From positions 1-64,000 of the forward strand of contig SUZM01000005.1 in assembly GCA_015059965.1 (NCBI GenBank): 64,000 nucleotides of DNA, given 5' to 3'. This DNA is from Rikenellaceae bacterium. GTDB lineage: Bacteria > Bacteroidota > Bacteroidia > Bacteroidales > Rikenellaceae. Under the pieces are notes generated by a model, which saw nothing but the letters and a program-made list of their open reading frames with translations, was not told where the DNA came from and ran no database searches. The position numbers and the translations under genes were made by a program. Shown one piece after another: positions 8,684-15,110 of this stretch (within the stretch, counting starts at the first letter, position 1; each line of letters opens with the position of its first letter).

Positions 8684-8691
8684 TATCTTTG
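8684..8691 (+). promoter_or_regulatory. -7 box (TATCTTTG) of the 8752 gene
   Basis: Plus-strand TATCTTTG with a leader of about 56 nt. The -33 box is not obvious. Confidence 0.45.
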
Positions 8692-8751
8692 TTACCGCAA
8701 CCGCTGTTTTTTCACCCCGAAAGGGCAAAAACCGCATAAAAAGATCGAAAA

Positions 8752-9621
8752 ATGAGAAGATTTTCCTTTTTGATTCTCTTTCTCTTCCCGGTTTGGGGAC
8801 TTTGTGCCCAGGATCTGATCGTCAAATATGACGAGTCGAAGATCGAGGCCCGCGTGCTGGAGATCACCCTCGAGGAGGTGAGCTACAAACGCTTCTCCAA
8901 CCCCGACGGCCCCACCTATCGCCTCCCCGTGACCGAGATCCGCTACATCGAATACCCGAACGGAGAGCGCGACACCTTCCAAGCCGTGGCCGAGGAGTCG
9001 GCAAAGAGTCTTCCCGCGGAGAAGCCCCTCCCCGAAACGACGACACCCCCCACCGAAAACTCCAGCGCGGAGAGCTACGCCATCGGTGACCTCTACAACG
9101 TGGGCGGAGTGAAGGGAATCGTACTGCACACCACTGACGAGGGGCGCCATGGGTTGATCGTCTCGCTTGAGGAGACCACCACCCGCTGGGATACCTTCGA
9201 GAAGGAGCAGGCACAAGCCACGGGGGCCACGGATCGCGCCGATGGGCAGAAGAATATGGCCGCTCTGGAGCGCTATATCGCCGACAAGGGACTGAGCTGG
9301 AGCGACTTCCCCGCCGCTGCCTGGTGCCGCTCGCTGGGCGAGGGGTGGTACCTGCCGGCCATCGACGAACTCCTCTCGATCGCCTTCCATTTCAACGGCG
9401 ACAACCGCACAATCTACGACCGCAAAGCCCGCCAGCGGATCAATGCCGCCTTCAAGGCCCATGGCGGCAAGCGCCTCGACCGCATGATGTACTACTACTC
9501 ATCGTCGGAGGAGGATGCCCTGCGGGTGCTGATCGGACACATGGACACCACACCCCCCTATGTCGAGCCCTACAAAAAGAACGGTATCACCTGCCTGGTA
9601 AGGGCCGTGCATAAATTCTGA
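8752..9621 (+). CDS. Exported protein with a repeated N-terminal domain and DUF1566-like end
   Basis: A 289-residue protein with a signal peptide (cleavage near GLCAQ). Residues about 20-75 form a small beta-rich module (DLIVKYDESKIEARVLEI, then YKRFSNPDGP and EIRYIEYPNGE). The same module opens the protein at 12412-13509. After a Pro/Thr-rich linker, the C-terminal part contains AWCRSLGEGWYLPAIDELL and ends GITCLVRAVHKF, resembling DUF1566/FISUMP-like surface domains (W-x-LP...EL). The function is unknown. The protein is probably periplasmic or surface-exposed. Confidence 0.7.
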   Translation: MRRFSFLILFLFPVWGLCAQDLIVKYDESKIEARVLEITLEEVSYKRFSNPDGPTYRLPVTEIRYIEYPNGERDTFQAVAEESAKSLPAEKPLPETTTPPTENSSAESYAIGDLYNVGGVKGIVLHTTDEGRHGLIVSLEETTTRWDTFEKEQAQATGATDRADGQKNMAALERYIADKGLSWSDFPAAAWCRSLGEGWYLPAIDELLSIAFHFNGDNRTIYDRKARQRINAAFKAHGGKRLDRMMYYYSSSEEDALRVLIGHMDTTPPYVEPYKKNGITCLVRAVHKF

Positions 9622-9630
9622 CAACGAATA

Positions 9631-9660
9631 AGGGGGGGAGTGAAAGGGATAGCCCCCCCT
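9631..9660 (+). terminator. Possible terminator hairpin
   Basis: AGGGGGGG (9631-9638) pairs with CCCCCCCT (9653-9660) just after the 8752-9621 gene. No T run follows, so it is weak as an intrinsic terminator. Confidence 0.3.
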
Positions 9661-9780
9661 CCTTCACCAGCCCTAAAAAGGAAAATACCAAAAGTTGCTA
9701 CAAAAAGCAAATCCGGGAAAGCCCCCCTCACCGGCAAAAAAGGAAAAAACCTAAAAATAGAAATGTTTTTGGGGGAAAAT

Positions 9781-9812
9781 TTTGGTCAAGAAGAATTTTA
9801 TCCTTACATTTG
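9781..9812 (+). promoter_or_regulatory. Promoter of rpmE2
   Basis: TTTG 9781-9784, 20 bases, then TACATTTG 9805-9812: a consensus Bacteroidetes promoter with a leader of about 58 nt. Confidence 0.7.
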
Positions 9813-9873
9813 CGGGCTGAAAAGCGTGAAAACTTTTATAACAAACTAATATTAATTACAAAAACCTACGAAA

Positions 9874-10140
9874 ATGAAAGCAGGAATCCATCCTCAGAAT
9901 TATCGTATTGTGGCCTTCAAGGACATGTCCAACGACCACGTGTTTTTGTGTCGGTCCGCCGTTTCGACAAAAGAGACCATCGAAGTGAACGGCGAAACCT
10001 ATCCCGTGTATAAGATGGAAATCTCCAACACCTCGCACCCGTTCTATACGGGCAAGATGAAGTTGGTTGACACCGCCGGTCGCGTCGATAAGTTTATGAG
10101 CCGCTACGCAAAGCGCTACGATAAGAAGAACGCGAAGTAA
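9874..10140 (+). CDS. rpmE2: 50S ribosomal protein L31 type B
   Basis: An 88-residue L31 starting [18 protein letters not shown]. It lacks the two CxxC zinc motifs of type A L31 (one Cys only), so it belongs to the zinc-independent type B. It is a single-gene unit with a consensus promoter and a strong terminator. Its last 28 codons (27 residues plus stop) and a few bases beyond are duplicated in inverted orientation at 12142-12230. Confidence 0.97.
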   Translation: MKAGIHPQNYRIVAFKDMSNDHVFLCRSAVSTKETIEVNGETYPVYKMEISNTSHPFYTGKMKLVDTAGRVDKFMSRYAKRYDKKNAK

Positions 10141-10145
10141 TCCGA
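10057..10145 (+). repeat. 89-bp inverted repeat, copy 1 (3' end of rpmE2)
   Basis: From the internal ATG of rpmE2 to five bases past the stop. It matches the reverse complement of 12142-12230 with a single difference (GCC to GCT, a synonymous Ala codon). The two copies flank about 2.0 kb that carries two minus-strand lipoprotein genes. Confidence 0.9.
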
Positions 10146-10161
10146 CGGTGATACTTCAAAA

Positions 10162-10201
10162 ACAGGGTCGCAACTTATGGGTTGCGACCCTGTCTGTTTT
10201 T
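10162..10201. terminator. Terminator of rpmE2
   Basis: A perfect 13-bp stem (10162-10174 with 10181-10193) followed by CTGTTTTT. On the minus strand it is also followed by T residues, so it can serve the convergent gene at 10259. Confidence 0.85.
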
Positions 10202-10258
10202 CAGGCTGCAAAGGAGCCCCCACAAAACAGACTCAGCCCGGGTTCCGGAGCCAAGCCC

Positions 10259-11221
10259 CTAATTTTGACGACAACGAAAAGCCTCGATTCGCTCCTTAAA
10301 GTTCTCGCGCAGGGACTCACTGTAGAGCCAGGGTTCGACGCCGTGGTAGTCGCCCACATTGAGGATATCGAGGATGTTGGGGAGGTGGCTGCCGTCGTAT
10401 CCCTCCACAACCAGCACCTTACAGGCATCATTCAGCGTAACGGTGATCTTCCCGTCAAGGGTTGCGGGCGTTGAGTCCGTGCACCAATTCACCGGATTGA
10501 TACACATCACGTTGGGGGAGCTGACAATCGGTTTTACATACTTCACATCCGACACGGAGTTATAACAGATCGTAACGCCCGTATCGTCTGCCGATTGGGC
10601 CGCCGTAATCCAGGGGGCGACAGCGACATCCTCGGGGGTAACCTTATAGCCGAGCACGTATGCCGCCACCATGCGGTTGCGCTGATCCTCCGGCATCGAC
10701 TTCATCAACTCGACAACCGACTTTCCACCCTGACTGAAGCCGGCAAGGATGAAGGGGCGGCTGTTGTTACAGCTCTTTATGAAGTGGTCGAAGGCCGCCT
10801 GAACATCCTCCAGCGAGACGCTTTCGTAGCGCGATTTTATCAACGCCTCATCAAGAGTCGCCCAGGTATTGAGCGTGATGTGGCGATAGTAGGGCGAGTA
10901 GAAGTTGGTGCCCTCGGCCATATACTCGGCAACAGCCTTCATCTCTATGGCCATGTTATCCCGATGCGCTTTGTTTGTCACATCGGCATAGTGACAAGGG
11001 AGCCCACCCGGCGTGGTCCAATCGAACTCCCACGTCGAGGGGATGTAAAACACGTCGGCCCCATCCCCATCGGCATCATTAAGGACCCGGAGCCACATCT
11101 CCTCCGACTCGTAGTTCGGCTCCGAGGGGATGTAGCCCGTCTCTTCCTCAAGATTATTGCCGCCACAGGCCACAAAGAGGGCCACGAGTGCAATCCATAG
11201 AATCTTTGGTGAGGTTCTCAT
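10259..11221 (-). CDS. DUF3089-type alpha/beta hydrolase lipoprotein
   Basis: The 320-residue protein starts at ATG 11221 (MRTSPKILWIALVALFVACGG); a lipobox places Cys19 as the lipidated residue. An earlier in-frame ATG at 11290 would bury the signal peptide. The nucleophile elbow AGFSQGGKSV and the YIPSTWEFDWT start of the domain match the DUF3089 family, predicted to be an alpha/beta hydrolase; a late Asp and His (EGYDGSHLPNILD, DYHGVEPWLY) are candidates for the rest of the triad. The substrate is unknown. It lies inside the inverted-repeat-flanked segment. Confidence 0.8.
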   Translation of the reverse strand: MRTSPKILWIALVALFVACGGNNLEEETGYIPSEPNYESEEMWLRVLNDADGDGADVFYIPSTWEFDWTTPGGLPCHYADVTNKAHRDNMAIEMKAVAEYMAEGTNFYSPYYRHITLNTWATLDEALIKSRYESVSLEDVQAAFDHFIKSCNNSRPFILAGFSQGGKSVVELMKSMPEDQRNRMVAAYVLGYKVTPEDVAVAPWITAAQSADDTGVTICYNSVSDVKYVKPIVSSPNVMCINPVNWCTDSTPATLDGKITVTLNDACKVLVVEGYDGSHLPNILDILNVGDYHGVEPWLYSESLRENFKERIEAFRCRQN

Positions 11222-11310
11222 TGCAGGATAACCAGGAAAATTGGACAAAGGGGCTGCCCAACAAACAATCGCAACAGCCCCCATGGTCAAAAGTTGTATA
11301 ACAAAATTTC

Positions 11311-11853
11311 TTACCGAATCGTGTAGGTAGCATCCAAAATAAGAAGCTCCGAATGAGACTCCTGAAGGAACTTCGTCACCTTATCAACCCCCTTAAAAGA
11401 GAAATTCTTGCTGAGCGCAGAGGATCCGTTATCCCACATCGGCAATGTCTTTTTCCCCTTGTTGTCATAGAGCTTCAGAGAGGCGGAACCTATTGCTTTA
11501 AACGTGTAGAGCTTCTCCGGATCAATCTCGGGGAGCGGATTCTTAACCGTTGCGACAACCTTGCAGAATACGCTCTCGGGAAGCTCTCCACTCCTGACAT
11601 AGTCACACACCCAATTCTCGACACCAACTTCGATGGTATTGCAAACAATGCCTCCCACACCGGTAGTTGCGACAATGTCATAGAAGTAGAGAATATCCTC
11701 CGACACAATCGTGTTGTAATACTCTTCTGCCTTCACATAGGTAGCACCCTGCGGCTGTTCCGTGGTAACCTCCTCCTCGCAAGCGGTGAAAGCAACCGTG
11801 CCAAGCAGGGCAACAACCATCACCAACGACTTAAAAATGATCGATCTTTTCAC
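11311..11853 (-). CDS. Hypothetical lipoprotein
   Basis: A 180-residue protein with a clear lipoprotein signal (VAFTACEEE, Cys25). I do not recognise the rest. It is acidic, predicted mainly beta-strand, and contains three Cys in the mature part. It lies upstream of the DUF3089 hydrolase on the same strand (about 90-bp gap), so they probably form a two-gene unit. A weak -7 box (TATACTTG on the minus strand, 11887-11894) is upstream. Confidence 0.7.
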   Translation of the reverse strand: MKRSIIFKSLVMVVALLGTVAFTACEEEVTTEQPQGATYVKAEEYYNTIVSEDILYFYDIVATTGVGGIVCNTIEVGVENWVCDYVRSGELPESVFCKVVATVKNPLPEIDPEKLYTFKAIGSASLKLYDNKGKKTLPMWDNGSSALSKNFSFKGVDKVTKFLQESHSELLILDATYTIR

Positions 11854-12090
11854 ACATGTAAATTATTAGTTAATAAAATTTGTGGACAAGTATACAAAGA
11901 GCATTCAACCCCTCCTGACTTTCAGGCCCACATCGGGCGGGTCAAATTCCTCCACAAATGTAGAAAAAATGCAGGAAAAATCACACATTATTGGAGACAA
12001 AGTGGCAAATTTCCGGTATTCGACCTGTTAAAATCTCAACTCTTTTGCCCGCAAGGCTTCAACCTCGTTCCGAACCGTTCGATTGGAGGC

Positions 12091-12136
12091 AAAAAAAAGA
12101 GTTGCGAACACGATGAAACAAGCGTGTTCGCAACTC
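12091..12136 (-). terminator. Strong terminator after the rpmE2 fragment
   Basis: A perfect 14-bp stem (12099-12112 with 12123-12136), followed on the minus strand by eight T. Like the real rpmE2 terminator, its stem contains the GTTGCGA core, suggesting it belonged to a once complete L31-like unit. Confidence 0.8.
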
Positions 12137-12141
12137 CGCTT

Positions 12142-12230
12142 TCGGATTACTTCGCGTTCTTCTTATCGTAGCGCTTTGCGTAGCGGCTCATAAACTTATC
12201 GACGCGACCAGCGGTGTCAACCAACTTCAT
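12142..12230 (-). pseudogene. Inverted 3' fragment of rpmE2 (copy 2 of the 89-bp repeat)
   Basis: Encodes only the last 27 residues of L31 ([10 protein letters not shown] to KKNAK) plus stop, at 12147-12230. It is 88 of 89 bases identical to rpmE2. The homology breaks exactly at the internal ATG; upstream DNA is unrelated. An upstream open frame would fuse it to an unrelated Cys/Pro-rich stretch that I do not believe is real. It has no promoter I can see. A non-functional duplication scar is most likely. Confidence 0.85.
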
Positions 12231-12269
12231 ACGGATACTCTTCGATTTTGTGCGGTACGCCCGCATCAC

Positions 12270-12309
12270 ACAGCCCCCGAACACATTGTTCGGGGGCTGT
12301 TGTTTTTTC
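12270..12309 (+). terminator. Strong plus-strand terminator without an obvious gene
   Basis: A perfect 13-bp GC-rich stem (12270-12282 with 12288-12300), then TGTTTTTTC. The genes on both sides are on the minus strand, where the hairpin has no T tract. Confidence 0.75.
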
Positions 12310-12411
12310 ACTCTTCCTCCGCCTCGGCACTTCAAATCAGAAGGAGGGCAGGACGAAGAGGTGTTCACAATGGGTAGAGACGAGAGAGATCAACCAACTG
12401 CAAACGACTGT

Positions 12412-13509
12412 TTAGTAGGCCGTAAATATGGCGATACATTGACAAAGCGGCTCATTCATCTTGTGAATCTCCGGGCAAACCAAAGAGGCCTTAAACTCAT
12501 CTACACCCACCACCTGCTGGATGTAGAGGTTAATCGTCTGTTCTCGGGAGGTGATGAAATCGGGGGAGTTGGAGTAGGTAAGCGTATAGCGGATAAAACC
12601 GAGAGTATCCTCTTCAGAGTAGTTGTAGAGCACCCCTTTATACACCTGGCCGGGGATACGATAACGCACCTCTCCCCGCCAGAGGGATTCTCCGGTGGAG
12701 AGTACCTGATTTTTCACCATCTTATGGGTCGAGAGATAGGCAACCGAACGAGGCGGAATCATTAGGATTCGCTCATTGGTATAGGTGGTCGTGGTAGCCG
12801 AGGCTCCACCGCCGCCGATGCTGATCCCGTGACCAAGATTGATTCCTATCCCCGTACTGCCAGCATGAGTAATCGATGTCTGCTTCGATCCATCGTAGTA
12901 AGCATGCGACGAGCCGTCAGGCATGATGCGATAACACCTTGCCAAATCGAAATAGAGGGTCTGATCTGTTTTGTTTCGGATTTTGATATCGTACTCGGAA
13001 CGACTGCCAATAAAGGGATAGACCCTTGACGTGTGCTCAAAGATGATCTCTGCATCCACGGAAGAGAGTACCGAATTTTTAGCAAAAGCCAACTTATAGA
13101 TGTGGTTATTCATGCTCTTCGATGTGGGTTTGCCAACCTTGATCGGCAGGCGGGTCGAGTTGTATCTTTCGAGCAAGGCCGAGTTGTCAGCATCGGCCTC
13201 AGCCATGAGGAGTCGGGGTTCAGCAGGAGTTGCCGCATTCGGCGCAGAGGTCGTCTCCTTTTCCGAGGTATTATAGCGGTCCACCTCACCATTTTCGTAG
13301 TTGATCGATAGGATCTCCGAGCTCTTCAACGTGAAGAGCGGCCCGTCAGGATTGCTGTACCGCTTGTATTTGATCTCCGAGGAGGAGACCTCCAAAATTT
13401 TGGCTTGCACGACCGAGCCGTCGCATCGAACGATTATATCCTGCGCACGACCGGGCAGCACAATAGTTAATAGAGATACCAGAATAAGGATTCGTTGGGT
13501 GAGGTTCAT
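12412..13509 (-). CDS. Exported protein with the repeated N-terminal domain
   Basis: A 365-residue secreted protein from ATG 13509 (MNLTQRILILVSLL; cleavage near GRAQ). Residues about 22-80 (DIIVRCDGSVVQAKILEV, YKRYSNPDGP, SEILSINYENGEVDRYN) are clearly homologous to the start of the 8752 gene. The rest looks like a beta-sandwich (about 120-330) with a Gly-rich loop (GIGINLGHGISIGGGGAS). No catalytic motif is recognised. A -7 box TATATTTG (13591-13598, minus strand) implies an 80-nt leader. Confidence 0.65.
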   Translation of the reverse strand: MNLTQRILILVSLLTIVLPGRAQDIIVRCDGSVVQAKILEVSSSEIKYKRYSNPDGPLFTLKSSEILSINYENGEVDRYNTSEKETTSAPNAATPAEPRLLMAEADADNSALLERYNSTRLPIKVGKPTSKSMNNHIYKLAFAKNSVLSSVDAEIIFEHTSRVYPFIGSRSEYDIKIRNKTDQTLYFDLARCYRIMPDGSSHAYYDGSKQTSITHAGSTGIGINLGHGISIGGGGASATTTTYTNERILMIPPRSVAYLSTHKMVKNQVLSTGESLWRGEVRYRIPGQVYKGVLYNYSEEDTLGFIRYTLTYSNSPDFITSREQTINLYIQQVVGVDEFKASLVCPEIHKMNEPLCQCIAIFTAY

Positions 13510-13590
13510 GGCAACAATGTTTAGGTTTTTGCAATCGGACAAATCGGTGCAAGAAGCTCGTTTACAGAACCTTTTGACCGATCCATTGGC

Positions 13591-13598
13591 AAATATAC
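13591..13598 (-). promoter_or_regulatory. -7 box (TATATTTG) of the 12412 gene
   Basis: Minus-strand TATATTTG about 80 bases upstream of ATG 13509; -33 box unclear. Confidence 0.4.
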
Positions 13599-13679
13599 GA
13601 AAAAAATTGGCAATTCCGCACTTTTTTATCTAAAAACAACATCCCAGAGGTCTTCCTGTGTCGGGGTGTTCGGCGCCAT

Positions 13680-13726
13680 AAAAAAGGCTTGGACAGACCA
13701 TGCCTCAGGGGCAGTCTGTCCAAGCC
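13680..13726 (-). terminator. Terminator of the C1 peptidase gene
   Basis: A 13-bp outer stem (13686-13698 with 13714-13726) with a nested TGCC/GGCA stem; six T follow on the minus strand. Confidence 0.8.
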
Positions 13727-13765
13727 GAGTTGTTTTAGGGGCCTTCAGCCACCTAAAGCGTAGGA

Positions 13766-14977
13766 TTAGAGTCCGAGTTTCTCGCGAATAGGAGCGGGGA
13801 TGGCGTTCTTATTGACCAGAATCGACATCGTCTTATACTCGAAGAAGGGACGCGAGAAGTAGAAGTAACCGCCATAGGGAGGACGTACATCCCACGAGTT
13901 GAGCACCTTGAAGTAGGGGTTGCCCAGCTGGTCCACAGCCGTACCGGTGATCACCATACCGTGGTCGTCGGTGGTCTCGTAGTTGTCGTAAGCCTCCTGG
14001 CGCATCTCCTGCGTGATCTCAAGCTCCTTGACGGGCTTATCGAAGCTGTAGAGGGCGGCCTCCTTCTCGGCATCGGTCAGCTTACCCCAGCGCTCGGCCT
14101 CGGTGCCATCCATACCGTCGAGGTCGGCATCGGGCACGATACCGATGGCCTTCGTGCGGCTGAAGCCCTTCTCGCTCACGTCCGTGGCCCACTCGATGGC
14201 GTAGCCCAGCTCCATGGCATTGTCCACCACCTGCATCAGCTCCTCGAGGGGCAGGTTGTAGGAGGCCTCCCAACGCCAGTTGTCGGGCACCTCGATTACG
14301 AACTGCTCATAGAAGGGGTGGTGCGTGAAGCTCGTCAGGCTCACATAGTCGTCCAGGTTGATCGGAAGCGACTCGGCAAAGCTCTGGGGCGTATAGGTCT
14401 TGCCCTTCCACTCGAAGGTCTCGGGCATCTTACCGAAATAGGCATCCAGGATACCGTTCAGGCCGTTCATCCAGGCGGTCGTCAGCTTCTTGTTGGGGGC
14501 CTTGATGATCGTATCGACATAGGCCTTCAGCACGGCATCGATCTCATTGAAGAAGGGTTTGTCGGTTCCGTAGTTGAAGCCCGTGTAGATCTCATGAGGT
14601 ACGATACCATACTTCTTGATACCATAGGGCACGTCGCCACCGGCACCGCCCACAGCGAAGTTCAGGGCACCATGCAGGCGGACATACTTCACCGCCTTCT
14701 CAAAGTAGATGTTACGCACGATCCACATCTCCGAGAGGTGAATCTCCTCACCACCGTTGCGCATGATCTCGCTCTCGAGCCACGAGAGGGCCGAGAAACA
14801 CCAGCAGGTACCGCTACGGTGCTGATCCTTCACGGGCGTGATGGGAATCGTCTTCAGGTCCGTAAACTGGAAACCTTCGGGCTCTGCAGCCTTCTTCTCC
14901 TTCTTGGGAGCAGCCTCCACGGTCAGCAGTCCGCCCATCATGAGGGCTACTGCCAGCATCATCATTTTTTTCATCAT
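13766..14977 (-). CDS. Exported C1B cysteine peptidase (bleomycin hydrolase/PepC-like)
   Basis: A 403-residue papain-superfamily peptidase with an N-terminal signal peptide. Catalytic residues are visible: Cys in QHRSGTCWCFSALSWLE, His in DDHGMVITGTA, and Asn in FKVLNSWD. Family members of the PepC/bleomycin hydrolase type are usually cytoplasmic aminopeptidases; the signal peptide (MMLAVALMMGGLLTVEA) implies periplasmic or surface action here. It is 133 bp downstream of topA on the same strand, in T/C-rich DNA. Two adjacent ATG codons make the exact start ambiguous by one residue. Confidence 0.88.
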   Translation of the reverse strand: MMKKMMMLAVALMMGGLLTVEAAPKKEKKAAEPEGFQFTDLKTIPITPVKDQHRSGTCWCFSALSWLESEIMRNGGEEIHLSEMWIVRNIYFEKAVKYVRLHGALNFAVGGAGGDVPYGIKKYGIVPHEIYTGFNYGTDKPFFNEIDAVLKAYVDTIIKAPNKKLTTAWMNGLNGILDAYFGKMPETFEWKGKTYTPQSFAESLPINLDDYVSLTSFTHHPFYEQFVIEVPDNWRWEASYNLPLEELMQVVDNAMELGYAIEWATDVSEKGFSRTKAIGIVPDADLDGMDGTEAERWGKLTDAEKEAALYSFDKPVKELEITQEMRQEAYDNYETTDDHGMVITGTAVDQLGNPYFKVLNSWDVRPPYGGYFYFSRPFFEYKTMSILVNKNAIPAPIREKLGL

Positions 14978-15110
14978 AAATTTAGAAAGGTTTTAAGTTG
15001 GTTATTTCTATTCTTTTCGGTTCTTTTTTCGGTTCTTCTCTTTGGGCTCTTCGGCTTTGAGCGGTTTTCAGCTCCCCACACCTACCCGGTTTTGCGTTTG
15101 TTGTGCGCTG

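Noticed and set aside
10057..12230. A transposon bounded by the 89-bp inverted repeats
   Set aside because: The repeats are coding sequence of rpmE2, no transposase lies between them and no target-site duplication was seen.
12231..12368. An extension of the rpmE2 fragment to a 73-residue protein
   Set aside because: The added residues pass through a terminator hairpin and are Cys/Pro/Arg-rich with no L31 similarity. The homology stops exactly at an internal ATG.
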